A stretch of 64,000 bases of DNA from Bacillota bacterium (GTDB lineage Bacteria > Bacillota > Bacilli > Paenibacillales > NBRC-103111): the NCBI GenBank assembly GCA_023386955.1, contig JAEWIS010000025.1, forward strand, positions 1-64,000, in the 5' to 3' direction. Below the pieces are notes generated by a model. The model made no database searches, was not told where the DNA came from, and saw only the letters and a list, made by a program, of their open reading frames with translations. Below, in pieces: positions 16,423 to 26,248 of this stretch. Both the position numbers and the translations under genes were made by a program. Position 1 is the first letter of the stretch; the number at the start of each line of letters is the position of its first letter.

Positions 16423-17205
16423 TTACTCCGGCTTAACCGCCGCCAGACGCCGGGTCAGCAGTATGCCGTGCACAATCACCAGCATGCTGCAGGCCATGGC
16501 CATTACCTCCGCCGCCTGGTCGCTGGCTGTGAGCAGGTCGAAGCCTCCGTGCCAAAGAATCACAGGCAGCACACTCCATCTTCCCATTCGGGTCAACCAA
16601 GCCAATAGGACGGAGCCATATGCCAGACTGATGACCCAGCCGATCATTCCCCAGCCCATATTGAGATAGGTTTCATTAAACCAAAAAGCGGGCAGATGCC
16701 ACAGCATCCAAATAAGCGCTACCACCAATGCGCTCACCAGAAGGGAATAACGCTTGTGCAGGAGCGGAAGGAGATACCCCCTCCAACCGGACTCCTCCCC
16801 CAAACCGAAGGTGAGCATCCAGATAAGTGTCGTTGCTGCCGCATTCCAGCCGGGCAGCTTGGATGTCCGGCCGAATTGATTCCAGTCCGGCCATTGTTCG
16901 GTAACCAACCGGTGGATAAGGAATGAAACTGCTGTATAAAGCAGGATCAGCAGAGCTGCCGTCCATAACGCCCTTCCCGCCGGACGGACAGTGAAGGTCC
17001 GGGACAGCCACCCCTTCAGTCCCCCTCCACCCTCCATGACCAGACATGCCGCCACCGCTCCCAGCAACGGGCCGAAGGAGGCCAGGTAGAATTGGCCGGG
17101 AACCTGCGGCAGGCTGATGGCCCATTGCCGCTCCAAGAGCAACGGCATCCATAACAACCAGGTGAAGCCATAAGAAACCAACAGATAGATCCGTAGATTG
17201 CGCAA
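16423..17205 (-). CDS. CPBP-family intramembrane glutamic protease
   Basis: The 260-residue membrane protein has about seven hydrophobic segments. The CPBP (Abi) signature is complete: GLGEESGWRGYLLPLL (Glu137, Glu138, Arg142), WHLPAFWF (His170) and WHGGFD (His219). Such proteins cleave CAAX-like or other membrane substrates, and some protect against bacteriocins. The start is a TTG at 17205, seven bases after a perfect AAAGGAGG; longer reading toward 17337 runs through a terminator and is rejected. The substrate is unknown. Confidence 0.85.
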   Translation of the reverse strand: MRNLRIYLLVSYGFTWLLWMPLLLERQWAISLPQVPGQFYLASFGPLLGAVAACLVMEGGGGLKGWLSRTFTVRPAGRALWTAALLILLYTAVSFLIHRLVTEQWPDWNQFGRTSKLPGWNAAATTLIWMLTFGLGEESGWRGYLLPLLHKRYSLLVSALVVALIWMLWHLPAFWFNETYLNMGWGMIGWVISLAYGSVLLAWLTRMGRWSVLPVILWHGGFDLLTASDQAAEVMAMACSMLVIVHGILLTRRLAAVKPE

Positions 17206-17280
17206 GCTCGTTCCTCCTTTATGTTCAGATCCAGTTAAGCCAACTCTGGTCGATTCCATCACCGCCATCTTTACTGTTCC

Positions 17281-17320
17281 AAAAAAAAGGAGCCGCAATT
17301 GACGCGACTCCTTTTCTTTT
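17281..17320 (-). terminator. Terminator of the large SLH protein gene
   Basis: On the minus strand AAAAGGAGTCGC pairs with GCGGCTCCTTTT and is followed by a run of T. It lies 27 bases after the stop at 17347. Confidence 0.8.
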
Positions 17321-17346
17321 GTACCGGCCTTCAGCATAAGCCATGA

Positions 17347-20300
17347 TCAAGGTTTGTAGAAGAGTACAGTTACCGGGTTAAGCAGTTGATTGTTCGCATC
17401 CTTCAGGCCGACAATTGTTATGGAATGCCGACCGGACGGAATGGCACTCAAATCCATAGCCATTTTCAACTGCTTCGCGTTGGCACTGTCTGTTTCAGGT
17501 AGAACACGCCATGGATTAAGAACATCCGCATCGTTATAGACGTAGATCGTTTGAGAACTGGTAAGGTTGGCATTGAACTCAATAATCAGGTTCGAATCCA
17601 CAATAACCGGCATGATGTTGTTTTGAGCAAATTCCTGAGCCGCTGTTGCATCCGTTGTCGAAGCTGTTGTGGAAGCATACACCGCTTCGGGATAGGCAGA
17701 TGCCTGCGGCACGACCTGAAGCGTGAATGTCTTTGACATGTTCAGATAGGCCGCTTTGACAGTGGCTGTTCCTGTTGCCGTTATGTTGAAGAGGCCATTA
17801 TTCACACTTCCGACATCCGCGCCGGTATAACTGAAAAGAGCCTGAGCCGTGACATCCGACACTGAGCCGTCACCCATCGTTGCCAGCACCCTCATGGGCT
17901 GATAAGCGGTTTTGGCACTTCCATCATATGCATAGTACATCACATCGCTGTTGGCTTCATCGTTGAGCACACCGACAACTTCTAGCTTCTTCAAGGTCTG
18001 CACCACTACCGGCAGCAATGCCGTACGACCGTTATAGGTGGCCGTTACCGTTGTGGCTCCGTCATTGTTGCCGCCGTTCACGCTGATGCCTCCGGACGAG
18101 GCGTCGATGATAGCGATATTGGCATCGGCAGAATTAACTTGGGTAATATGAGCCGTTACATCGGTTACTGAAGTGCCATTTTCGTCCACATAGTAAGCTT
18201 TGACAGTCTTGCTTTGTGAGCTGCTTAGTCTCAGATTCCCCTGTGAATCAACAGCATTCATGTCATCCGGCATAAGAGTGAGGCCTGGAGTGCGGACTTG
18301 CATGTACACATAGGTTCCAAAGTTGGCGAAGTGAACGTTCATATTAGAATCCCCGCTGCTCAATGCTTCGACTACGCCGTTAGACACCAGCTTGACGACT
18401 TTGTTATTATCGGCAGGGTACCATGTCGCCTGATCCGTTACCTCCTCTGTCGAGCCATCCGTATACACAGCCGTCAGCTTGAACTGCTTCTGGCCCGTCG
18501 AGTAGAAGGTTACCATATTGGCCAACCCGGGTCCGTCGCCAACATCCACATAGTTCCCGTTCCCGGAGTCATACTGAAACTTCAGATCATCAAGAATCTT
18601 CACAAGTATCGGAATGGTCAATGTCTTGCCGCCATATTCGGCTGTAATGACCGCCGTACCGGAAATGTCTTCAACGTCGAGGCTGATATAATTATTCGTG
18701 CCATAGCCGTAAGTAGCGGATGCCACTGTAGCATCGGATGTGCTCCATACTGCCATTTCGCTTACATTCCTGCGGGCGCCGTTATCATAAACGGCCAACA
18801 AAACCGCTTCCTTAGGTCCCCCATAATGAACGACCAGTTGACCTGACTGATCTACATACGAGTCGGCCAGATGGCGGTACTGAAGCTCCAGGCTGCTCAA
18901 GTAGTCCGGTACTGTCGTAATCGTATTGGTTACCCCAACCTGCAGCTCGAAGCCGCCCAGTTTTACTTCGACCGCTGTTGTTCCGGCCTCCACAGGAGTG
19001 AACACGCCCTTGGAAACCGAGACTACGTTCAAATCGTCAGAAGTCCATTTCACTTCATCCGTCACATTAGCAGTCGATCCGTCACTGTAATGAGCGGTGG
19101 CGGTAATCATCTGTGAAGACGGGCTGCTATCAGTAAAGGTGACAGATGATGCCGCCGTGGTCAGATCTGTCATAATCTTGGAGCCGACTGCATTAACGCT
19201 GACCTTGACAATAACGGATGCCGACCGGCCGCCATACAAGGCGGTTATAATCGTCGAGCCTGGCGTAACCGGGATAATCCGGCCTTTTTCCACTTTGGCC
19301 ACATTCGTATCCGCGCTGGTCCAGACTGCTGACTCTGTAACATCAGTAGAATTGAAGGTGGCTGTTACTTTAGCAGCGCTCAAATCACCAAGGTACACGG
19401 TGTTATCAGACAAATAAAATAAGTCGTTGACCGAAACAGGCGTGCCGGAAGTCGGTACCGGGCTCGGCGCAGTCGAGCCGGTTGGTGTCGGTTTAGGTGT
19501 AGCCGTAGCTGTTGGTGTGGCCGTCGGTGTTGCCGTCGGTGTTGCCGTCGGTGTGGCGGTCGGTGTTGCCGTCGGTGTGGCTGTAGCCGTAGGTGTCGGT
19601 GTGGCTGTCGGCGTGGGTTCAGGCGTGCTGCCGCCATTATCTCCGCCATCATCGCTTCCACCGCCGCCGGTGCTGCCGCCTGATCCGCCTGTTGAAGGTG
19701 TCGGCGTGGCGGAAGGAGATGTGCTGCCCGCAGGAGTACCGCCAGGACTCTTCACTTCAGCAGCCATTTTCTCTCCAGCAGCCTGATACTTCCTCTTATT
19801 ATTGATAAATTCGTATGCCAATCGGGCCAAAGCCTGCCGCTCGCTAAGAGATTGAGGCTCAAAGCGGGTCGTACCGTCTCCGTTATCGATTCCTTGGACA
19901 AAGCCGATTTTGTAGCCCAAAGAAACCAGCGCCTTCGCCCACGGCGATATTTTGGCCAGATCCGTCAGCTTCACATCGGCCGGTACAACAGCAGCCTCAT
20001 CGGTTAACCCCATAGCCCGCATAAACAGCGCCACCAGCTCTTCACGAGTAACGGGTGCATTCGGCGAAAAGGTTGTGGGAGAAGTCCCTTCGGCGATGCT
20101 GTGAGATACCAACGCACCTACAAAGCCGGCATACCAAGAGCCGGAGGGGACATCTTTAAACTGGGCAGCCTGTCCAGGCGCCTCCTTATACTCCATAACC
20201 AAAGCGATGATTTTGGCCAGTTCAGCCCGTGTCATCGCATGCTGCGGCCGAAACGTGCCGTCCTCATAGCCGGATAGGATCCCCGCATCGACTAATGCTT

Positions 20301-20433
20301 GAATCTCGTTTTTTGCATACGATTGGGCCGTATCCCCAAAACTGGCTGCTCCCATCGCCATTGCTGGAACGAGCATGGTGAATAACATACTGAGCACTAC
20401 CAACAGGCTCAGCCTACTTTGATACCTTTTCAT
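17347..20433 (-). CDS. SLH-domain surface protein with Big-like repeats
   Basis: The 1028-residue protein begins with a signal peptide (to about AMAMGA, residue 32). Three S-layer homology domains follow (about 35-90, 95-150 and 160-220), with GYEDGTFRP, TTFSPNAPVTREE and TRFEPQSLSERQA. These anchor it to pyruvylated cell-wall polymer. A Ser/Gly-rich linker and a Pro-Thr-Ala tandem tract (about 275-335, encoded around 19440-19620) come next. Several bacterial Ig-like (Big2-type) repeats run from about 340 to 930, followed by a C-terminal domain. The start at 20433 follows GGAGAGG. It is probably an adhesin or an S-layer accessory protein; no catalytic motif is seen. Confidence 0.85.
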   Translation of the reverse strand: MKRYQSRLSLLVVLSMLFTMLVPAMAMGAASFGDTAQSYAKNEIQALVDAGILSGYEDGTFRPQHAMTRAELAKIIALVMEYKEAPGQAAQFKDVPSGSWYAGFVGALVSHSIAEGTSPTTFSPNAPVTREELVALFMRAMGLTDEAAVVPADVKLTDLAKISPWAKALVSLGYKIGFVQGIDNGDGTTRFEPQSLSERQALARLAYEFINNKRKYQAAGEKMAAEVKSPGGTPAGSTSPSATPTPSTGGSGGSTGGGGSDDGGDNGGSTPEPTPTATPTPTATATPTATPTATPTATPTATPTATPTATATPKPTPTGSTAPSPVPTSGTPVSVNDLFYLSDNTVYLGDLSAAKVTATFNSTDVTESAVWTSADTNVAKVEKGRIIPVTPGSTIITALYGGRSASVIVKVSVNAVGSKIMTDLTTAASSVTFTDSSPSSQMITATAHYSDGSTANVTDEVKWTSDDLNVVSVSKGVFTPVEAGTTAVEVKLGGFELQVGVTNTITTVPDYLSSLELQYRHLADSYVDQSGQLVVHYGGPKEAVLLAVYDNGARRNVSEMAVWSTSDATVASATYGYGTNNYISLDVEDISGTAVITAEYGGKTLTIPILVKILDDLKFQYDSGNGNYVDVGDGPGLANMVTFYSTGQKQFKLTAVYTDGSTEEVTDQATWYPADNNKVVKLVSNGVVEALSSGDSNMNVHFANFGTYVYMQVRTPGLTLMPDDMNAVDSQGNLRLSSSQSKTVKAYYVDENGTSVTDVTAHITQVNSADANIAIIDASSGGISVNGGNNDGATTVTATYNGRTALLPVVVQTLKKLEVVGVLNDEANSDVMYYAYDGSAKTAYQPMRVLATMGDGSVSDVTAQALFSYTGADVGSVNNGLFNITATGTATVKAAYLNMSKTFTLQVVPQASAYPEAVYASTTASTTDATAAQEFAQNNIMPVIVDSNLIIEFNANLTSSQTIYVYNDADVLNPWRVLPETDSANAKQLKMAMDLSAIPSGRHSITIVGLKDANNQLLNPVTVLFYKP

Positions 20434-20509
20434 AAACAAGTACCTCTCCTCCCGTTTGTATGAAATTCTCAAAGATCCCTAAATGCTGATTTTCGAAAAT
20501 ACAAGATCC

Positions 20510-20515
20510 ATTATA
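20510..20515 (-). promoter_or_regulatory. Possible -10 box of the SLH gene
   Basis: TATAAT on the minus strand, about 75 bases before the start codon. I could not identify a matching -35. Confidence 0.35.
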
Positions 20516-20543
20516 AAACAGCATTTCAAAAATCTATTGTATT

Positions 20544-21272
20544 CTAACGACATTCTGCCAGACCGATGTCATTTAACTCATTGGACAGCAGCTCCGCTTG
20601 GCTGATCATGATCATATGGTCACTGCTTATTCTGCGGATGTCGGTTATCCCCAGGTTCGCGGCTGCACATTCCTGTTGGCTTACCGTTAATGTCCTGTCG
20701 TCCTTGCATAAGATGTAGCTCATCCCTACTTCGGGATAGCTCCTCCAATCCGTCGGATGTGTTAATACGCAAACCGGTTCAGGCAGGAAATCCTGCTGCA
20801 GAATGTATGCTATATCCTCCTCCGGTGTCCGGTTGCAGAAATAAGCCCGAAATGTCGGCTCCAGGTTTTTTATTGGAATGGCATCCGCCAGTGCTTGCCT
20901 TTTGACCGCCGCAATCATTGAGGTGCGGACCTCTTCGGAAAAAAGCTCAAGCGCTGTCCCTCCATGGTATGGAATATTAGCTGCAAGAAAAACCACATGC
21001 TTCACTTGTTGTATTCTTTTCCCAAGCTCCCCTGCGATCAAGCCTGCCCCGGAATGTCCCACCAAAATAATTTCATCCAAGCCGGAATGCCGGATCACCT
21101 GTTCAGCATAGCCGACAATATCACCGAAACCGGAAGTAAGCCGGTTTTCATAGGTGTTATTTTCAATCCTTCTGGGAATAGAAACTGCCTCCATGTTCAA
21201 TAGTGGAATTAGCTTCACCCATATCCAATCCGATAAACCAGCCCCTGGAATTAGCACAAACCCCCGCTTCAT
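20544..21272 (-). CDS. Alpha/beta-hydrolase (salicylate-esterase/MhpC-like)
   Basis: The 242-residue soluble enzyme has FVLIPGAGLSDWIW near its start and the nucleophile elbow VGHSGAG (Ser74). Near the end lie LCKDDRT (Asp) and SSDHMIMIS (His). This resembles the plant-esterase-like group of alpha/beta-hydrolases. Its ATG directly abuts the TAG stop of the upstream SnoaL-like gene, so the two are translationally coupled. The physiological substrate cannot be read. Confidence 0.8.
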   Translation of the reverse strand: MKRGFVLIPGAGLSDWIWVKLIPLLNMEAVSIPRRIENNTYENRLTSGFGDIVGYAEQVIRHSGLDEIILVGHSGAGLIAGELGKRIQQVKHVVFLAANIPYHGGTALELFSEEVRTSMIAAVKRQALADAIPIKNLEPTFRAYFCNRTPEEDIAYILQQDFLPEPVCVLTHPTDWRSYPEVGMSYILCKDDRTLTVSQQECAAANLGITDIRRISSDHMIMISQAELLSNELNDIGLAECR

Positions 21273-21698
21273 CTATAATGCCTCATGAAGTCCGGTATTT
21301 CCGTCCTGGTATTTATAATTGAATTTCATACGTGCGATACGCCACACGCTACCTGTTTCCTTCAAATTAAAATTATAGCTGCCCACAACAGTCCATACAT
21401 TCCCGTCCTTGTGCTCTAAATAGTGGGTTGCCGTCCCATAGCAAAACACGGTTGCTTCCAGCTGATTCACGTACGAAAGCATATTTCCTAACTGATGGTG
21501 GGTTGCTTTAAAAAGCGGAAGGACGTTTTTCCAGCTTTGGATAATCTCTTCAACGCATACTACTGCCGGAGGCAGTCCGTTCATGGACGAATAATCCAGC
21601 AGCACCTGATCCTCAAAACAAAGCTTCACCTTGTCCCAATCGCGGGAATCCACCCCAACAAACATTTCCACAACCGTTTCCTCCGGCTTCATATCCAT
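21273..21698 (-). CDS. SnoaL/NTF2-like fold protein
   Basis: The 141-residue protein has the pattern of a SnoaL-like nuclear-transport-factor-2 fold: an N-terminal helix with DSRDWDKVKLCFEDQVLLDY, then a curved sheet with GTATHYLEHKDGNVWTVVG and WRIARMKFNYKYQDGN. Such proteins are cyclases, isomerases, dehydratases or ligand binders. The start follows AAGGGAGA; a second ATG two codons later is equally possible. It forms an operon with the downstream hydrolase. Confidence 0.75.
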   Translation of the reverse strand: MDMKPEETVVEMFVGVDSRDWDKVKLCFEDQVLLDYSSMNGLPPAVVCVEEIIQSWKNVLPLFKATHHQLGNMLSYVNQLEATVFCYGTATHYLEHKDGNVWTVVGSYNFNLKETGSVWRIARMKFNYKYQDGNTGLHEAL

Positions 21699-21875
21699 AT
21701 CTCTCCCTTCAACTGTTGGCGGTTCGATTCATGCGTTATTCCTAATCCTATCGAAATCTGATGGCGTTGTATTGTAAAAGACCGACATGAAACAGCCCCC
21801 CAGGGATAATTCCTGAAACCAGTGGCATACTGATGTTGTTCCCTAAATATGGAAGCTGCATGGAGGTCAGATGGT

Positions 21876-22358
21876 ATGGCTGGGTTTATTAATTGGACTG
21901 TGCTGGTGTTATCAATTGCGACCATGTTTTATGTATTTTCCAAACCTCCGGTCAAGGACTGGATTATTGTCTTTTTTCTCAAAGGCTTTTTATCCATCCT
22001 CTGCGATACCTATTTTGTTGCCAAGGGATGGTTAAGCTATCCGGACCGGCTTTTGCCCAGTATTTTCCAAACGACCATCGTATTTGCCGTATTCGCGTAT
22101 CCCTTGCTTTGTGTCCTGTACAACCAAACCTCATATAAATCCCACTTAAGCGGAATTTTGCTTCAGGCTTTCCTTTACAGCATTCCGCCTACTCTCTTCG
22201 AATGGTGGGCCGCAGAAAATACCCAACTGGTGCAATTCCACAACTGGACCTGGTACTACTCGTTCCTTTTTTTCCTGGGCACCTTTCTGGCCGTCCGCGG
22301 CTCCATTGAGCTGATCCGGGCCTACTCTAACAAAAAAGGCTCCCCCTCCCCCGCTTGA
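21876..22358 (+). CDS. CBO0543-family membrane protein
   Basis: The 160-residue protein has about five hydrophobic segments and features of the CBO0543 family found widely in Paenibacillus and Bacillus: DTYFVAKGWLSYPDRLLP, FEWWAAENTQLVQFHNWTW broken around Asn, and the closing RGSIELIRAY. The function is unknown. The ATG at 21876 follows GGAGG with nine-base spacing. It is transcribed divergently from the SnoaL-like gene and followed by a terminator. Confidence 0.75.
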   Translation: MAGFINWTVLVLSIATMFYVFSKPPVKDWIIVFFLKGFLSILCDTYFVAKGWLSYPDRLLPSIFQTTIVFAVFAYPLLCVLYNQTSYKSHLSGILLQAFLYSIPPTLFEWWAAENTQLVQFHNWTWYYSFLFFLGTFLAVRGSIELIRAYSNKKGSPSPA

Positions 22359-22394
22359 GCCTTTTCCCCTATACTTGAATTCCATTCCCAAAAT

Positions 22395-22426
22395 CCTGAC
22401 GGATCGGATGATCCGTCGGGTTTTTT
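22395..22426 (+). terminator. Rho-independent terminator after the CBO0543-type gene
   Basis: CCTGACGGATC and GATCCGTCGGG pair around GGAT and are followed by TTTTTT. Confidence 0.85.
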
Positions 22427-22475
22427 ACTGTTTTCAGCCGTTTTCACCGGCTTCGCAAGCCTTGCACTTTTTTGA

Positions 22476-22510
22476 TTTTAGCCCAAAATGCGGGTTTTAG
22501 GCCCGAACAA
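22476..22510. promoter_or_regulatory. Direct TTTTAG-CCC repeats upstream of the second transporter
   Basis: GATTTTAGCCCAAAA and GGTTTTAGGCCCGAA begin 19 bases apart, about 100-125 bases before the permease start. Such tandem half-sites suit an AraC-type regulator like the one at 26249-28546. No clear -35/-10 pair was found between them and the gene. Confidence 0.3.
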
Positions 22511-22601
22511 GAATCTCCGATTGTTGTCAGACTGCGGGTTCGAACATAATCAAAGCATAACCGCTCTAGAGAAGCGAAAGACAACCCGGAGGTGATGGGG
22601 A

Positions 22602-23564
22602 GTGGGAGAAACAGCAGCAGAAGAGTTGACTGTTGTACCGAGTACCCGGAGAAGCAAATGGAATCTAATCAGTAAACGCTTAAAGCGGGACAAGTGGCTG
22701 TACCTGCTGATTACACCCGGATTGCTTTATTTCTTGGTATTCAAATACGCACCCATGTGGGGCATCCTGCTGGCCTTTAAGAATTACCAGCCGTTCCTGG
22801 GATTTATGAAAAGTGACTGGGTAGGCCTGGACCACTTCAACATGTTCTTCCAGAATATCGAGTTTGGTATGCTGCTACGCAATACCCTGGTCTTATCCTT
22901 ATATAGTCTGGTGTTTTCCTTTCCTGCTCCGATCCTGCTGGCGCTTCTCCTGAATGAAGTCAGGATCTCTTGGTACAAACGGTCTGTTCAGACCCTGGTG
23001 TATGTGCCGCACTTTATCTCCATGGTTATCGTGGCGAGCTTAACGTACATCCTGTTGACCACGGAGGGTGGAACCATCAATGAATTTATCTATCAGTTAA
23101 CGGGTGAAAAAATCTCTTTCCTCACTGACCCCGAATGGTTCAGACCGCTGATCATCATCCAGACCATCTGGAAGGAATGCGGCTGGGGAACAGTTATCTT
23201 CCTGGCGGCATTGGCCGGGGTGGATGTGGAGCAATATGAAGCGGCGATCATGGACGGTGCCAACCGGTGGAAACAAACCTGGCATATTACGCTTCCTTCT
23301 ATCCGCAGCACCATCGTGATTCTGCTGATCCTCCGGATGGGGAACGTTCTCGATAACGGCTTTGAACAAATCTTTCTGATGATGAATGCGCTGAACCGCG
23401 AGGTCGCCGAGGTATTCGACACCTACGTGTATACCGTCGGTATCACTCAAGGCGCATTCAGCTACAGTACGGCAGTGGGCCTCTTCAAGGCCGTCATCGG
23501 CGTGACGCTGGTGCTGGGCAGCAACTGGCTGGCCAAAAAATTCGGGCAAGCCGGACTTTATTAG
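22602..23564 (+). CDS. Carbohydrate ABC transporter permease (LplB type)
   Basis: The 320-residue inner-membrane permease has the family sequence WLYLLITPGLLYFLVFKYAP at the first membrane segment. The EAA loop is EAAIMDGANRWKQTWHITLP, and the C-terminus is WLAKKFGQAGLY. The GTG start lies five bases after GGAGGTGAT, a near-perfect complement of 16S rRNA. It is the first gene of an operon followed by the LplC-type permease and a binding lipoprotein. The substrate is unknown. Confidence 0.9.
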   Translation: MGETAAEELTVVPSTRRSKWNLISKRLKRDKWLYLLITPGLLYFLVFKYAPMWGILLAFKNYQPFLGFMKSDWVGLDHFNMFFQNIEFGMLLRNTLVLSLYSLVFSFPAPILLALLLNEVRISWYKRSVQTLVYVPHFISMVIVASLTYILLTTEGGTINEFIYQLTGEKISFLTDPEWFRPLIIIQTIWKECGWGTVIFLAALAGVDVEQYEAAIMDGANRWKQTWHITLPSIRSTIVILLILRMGNVLDNGFEQIFLMMNALNREVAEVFDTYVYTVGITQGAFSYSTAVGLFKAVIGVTLVLGSNWLAKKFGQAGLY

Positions 23565-23579
23565 GGGGAGGGGTTACAG

Positions 23580-24461
23580 ATGGCCAAGCAATACAAAACA
23601 GCCGGCGGCACCATTTTCGATATATCCAACTACCTCTTCCTGGGAGCAGCCGGAATCCTTGCTATTCTGCCGTTCCTGATTATTATCGCAGGCTCCTTCG
23701 CCTCTGACGCGGAGATTACTAAGCGTGCCGTGTTCCTGATTCCGGAAACCTTCACCCTGAATGCTTACCAGTTCATCTTTTCAACCGACTCCATCATGAG
23801 AAGCATTGGGGTTTCAATGTACATCACCGTAGTCGGCACCATCGTCAACCTGTTCTTCACCATCACTATGGCATATCCCCTTGCCCGGCGCAGCCTGATG
23901 GGACGCAATCTGTTCCTGAACATGGTGATCTTCACCATGCTGTTCGGAGGCGGGATGATCCCTACCTATCTGGTGATCCGCGAGCTGAATATGCTGGATT
24001 CCTTCAACGCCCTGATTTTCCCCGGCGCCATCAATGCCTTCAATTTGATTATCGTGAAGAACTTCTTTCAGGAGCTGCCTCCTGAAATCGAGGAAGCGGC
24101 CCGGATTGACGGCTGCCAGGAGCTTAGTCTTCTGTGGAGAATCGTGCTGCCCCTATCCATGCCGGTTATCGCCACCTTCACCCTGTTCTACGCGGTGGGA
24201 CACTGGAACAACTTCTTCTCGGCGCTGTTGTATATCAATGACCCCAGCAAGTGGCCCCTGCAGGTGATGCTGCGCCAGATCGTTATGCTGTCCCAGGCAG
24301 CAGGTGACCTGAACTCCATGGACCCCAACTTCGTGAAGCCTCCGGAGCAGTCCATCAAGATGGCGGTCATCGTCGTTGGCACCATCCCGATCCTGTGTGT
24401 GTATCCGTTCCTGCAAAAGCATTTTGCCAAGGGTGTTATGATCGGCTCCGTGAAGGGTTGA
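23580..24461 (+). CDS. Carbohydrate ABC transporter permease (LplC type)
   Basis: The 293-residue permease begins 15 bases after the LplB-type gene. It has six predicted membrane segments and an EAA loop (EEAARIDGCQELSLLWRIVL). It ends with FLQKHFAKGVMIGSVKG, the family's hallmark C-terminus. It is the second channel subunit of the importer. A small hairpin lies in the spacer before the binding-protein gene (24492-24513). Confidence 0.9.
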   Translation: MAKQYKTAGGTIFDISNYLFLGAAGILAILPFLIIIAGSFASDAEITKRAVFLIPETFTLNAYQFIFSTDSIMRSIGVSMYITVVGTIVNLFFTITMAYPLARRSLMGRNLFLNMVIFTMLFGGGMIPTYLVIRELNMLDSFNALIFPGAINAFNLIIVKNFFQELPPEIEEAARIDGCQELSLLWRIVLPLSMPVIATFTLFYAVGHWNNFFSALLYINDPSKWPLQVMLRQIVMLSQAAGDLNSMDPNFVKPPEQSIKMAVIVVGTIPILCVYPFLQKHFAKGVMIGSVKG

Positions 24462-24571
24462 TGCCAACGTACCTCGTTTTATCCGGATTGCGAATCACTC
24501 CAAAGGGAGTTATTCCATACATGCAAATAAAACAACCCAAACAGGCTTGACCATTACAAGGAGGGTACAAA

Positions 24572-26176
24572 ATGAAAAGAAAAGCAAGCAGCATGAAACG
24601 TTTTGTTGCAGTGGTTTCGGTTGGAACCATTGCCGCCGGCACACTTGCAGGCTGCGGTGGCGATAGCGGGAGCTCCGCTTCCCCTTCTGCCGGCGCGTCA
24701 ACTGCCCCCTCGGCAGCGGCAAGCACGGCGCCCACCCAGCAGCCGCCCCTTGAGCTGACCATTATGCTTCCCATTTTCAAAACCAACTTCCCCAAGGATG
24801 ACAGTCCTGTAGCGGCTGAGCTGGAGAAACGGACCAATACCAATATCCACTTCGAATGGGTGCCCAATGCTTCCTACAATGATAAATTCAACATCACGTT
24901 GGCATCCGGCAAACTGCCTACTTTGATTGCGGTGTTGGGCGACAAATCCTCCAGCTTCGTGAATGCCGTACGCTCCGGGGCGTTCTGGGAGCTGAGCCCT
25001 TACCTGAAGGATTTCAAGAATCTCTCCGGCGCCAATCCCACCGTATTGAACAACAGCTCCATCGACGGCAAAGTGTACGGCGTTTACCGCGGCCGCGACC
25101 TGGGCCGGAACGGCTACTACTACCGCAAGGATTGGCTGGATGCCGTCGGCTTGCAGGAGCCGAAAACCATCGACGATTTCTACAACATGTTGAAAGCGTT
25201 TAAAGAAAAGGACCCGGACAAAAACGGCAAGGCCGATACCTATGGCATGATCCTGGTCAAATGGACCGGCGGCTGGGCCAGCGGCTTCGATATCATCAAG
25301 CTGTGGTTCGGCGCTCCCAACAAATGGGGTGTGAAGGACGGCAAGCTGGTTCCCGAGCATCAATACGAGGAATACATCGAAGGCCTGAAGTTTATGAAGA
25401 AGCTGTATGACGAGAAGCTCATCAATACCGACTTCGCCGTCTTCGACAGCGCCAAGTGGACCGATCCTATGGTAAACAACCAAGCTGGTGTAATCGTCGA
25501 CGTGATCGACGGCGGCGCGCGTGCCGACGACAAGATCCATGCCGCTTTGGTCAAGGAAGGCAAGGACAACCCGAATATTCATTATATCGATGTATCCAGC
25601 GGTGTTGTGGGCAAGGACGGCAAGCTTCGCACCCTGCCTACTGCAGGCTACTCCGGCATGGTGTCCATACCGAAGTCCACCGTCAAAACCGAAGCCGAGC
25701 TGAAGCGTGTGCTGGCCTTCCTGGATAAGATTAATGATTCCGAGAATCAGACGCTGTTGAGCTATGGTTTGGAAGGTAAACACTACACGCTGGACGCCGA
25801 AAAGAATGTGACCATCAGCAAGGATACCGTTCTTCTGGAATCTGAAGTGGAAGGCTTGAACCAAATGCTCTCCTTCCTGCCCTCCAGCAACGCTCTTACC
25901 GTGAAACAAACCGAGCTCCGGAAGAAGCAAACCGCTCTCATCAAGAAAAATGAGGAATTTGTGGTCGCCAATCCTGCAGCTCCTCTGATTTCCGACGTGT
26001 ACAACCAAAAGGGACCCCAATTGGAAAACATCATCAACGATGCCCGTATCAAATTCATTGTCGGACAGCTGGACGAAGCCGGTATGCGCGCCGCCTTCGA
26101 AACCTGGAAGAAATCCGGCGGTGACGAGCTGGTGAAGGAAATGAACGAGCTGTACACTGCAGCCCAAAAGAAATAA
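24572..26176 (+). CDS. Extracellular solute-binding lipoprotein (LplA type)
   Basis: The 534-residue product has a lipoprotein signal ending GTLAGC (Cys near 28), a Ser/Ala-rich linker and a large substrate-binding fold (e.g. SPYLKDFKNLSGANPTVLNN). This is the external receptor of the transporter encoded upstream. The start follows AAGGAGG with seven-base spacing. It is followed by a strong hairpin (26197-26235) shared with the convergent AraC regulator gene. Confidence 0.9.
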   Translation: MKRKASSMKRFVAVVSVGTIAAGTLAGCGGDSGSSASPSAGASTAPSAAASTAPTQQPPLELTIMLPIFKTNFPKDDSPVAAELEKRTNTNIHFEWVPNASYNDKFNITLASGKLPTLIAVLGDKSSSFVNAVRSGAFWELSPYLKDFKNLSGANPTVLNNSSIDGKVYGVYRGRDLGRNGYYYRKDWLDAVGLQEPKTIDDFYNMLKAFKEKDPDKNGKADTYGMILVKWTGGWASGFDIIKLWFGAPNKWGVKDGKLVPEHQYEEYIEGLKFMKKLYDEKLINTDFAVFDSAKWTDPMVNNQAGVIVDVIDGGARADDKIHAALVKEGKDNPNIHYIDVSSGVVGKDGKLRTLPTAGYSGMVSIPKSTVKTEAELKRVLAFLDKINDSENQTLLSYGLEGKHYTLDAEKNVTISKDTVLLESEVEGLNQMLSFLPSSNALTVKQTELRKKQTALIKKNEEFVVANPAAPLISDVYNQKGPQLENIINDARIKFIVGQLDEAGMRAAFETWKKSGGDELVKEMNELYTAAQKK

Positions 26177-26196
26177 TCCTTATGTAAGAGATAACC

Positions 26197-26235
26197 GCAG
26201 GAAAGGGGATGTGCGATCCGCACATCCCCTTCTGC
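26197..26235. terminator. Bidirectional terminator hairpin
   Basis: AAAGGGGATGTGC pairs with GCACATCCCCTT around GATCC, within outer GCAG/CTGC arms. It lies between the convergent binding-protein and AraC-regulator genes. Confidence 0.7.
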
Positions 26236-26248
26236 TTTATCGGGCAGT

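Noticed and set aside
19427..19786. Plus-strand Val-Gly-Ala repeat frame opposite the SLH protein linker
   Set aside because: Mirror of the Pro-Thr-Ala tract in the SLH gene; low complexity and no ribosome site.
22531..22560. TTGTCA followed by CATAAT or TAATCA as the promoter of the second transporter
   Set aside because: Spacing is 15 with the better -10 or 17 with a poor one; not convincing enough to annotate.
24698..26167. 489-codon minus-strand frame opposite the second binding-protein gene
   Set aside because: No ribosome site, no family motifs; shadow of the plus-strand lipoprotein gene.
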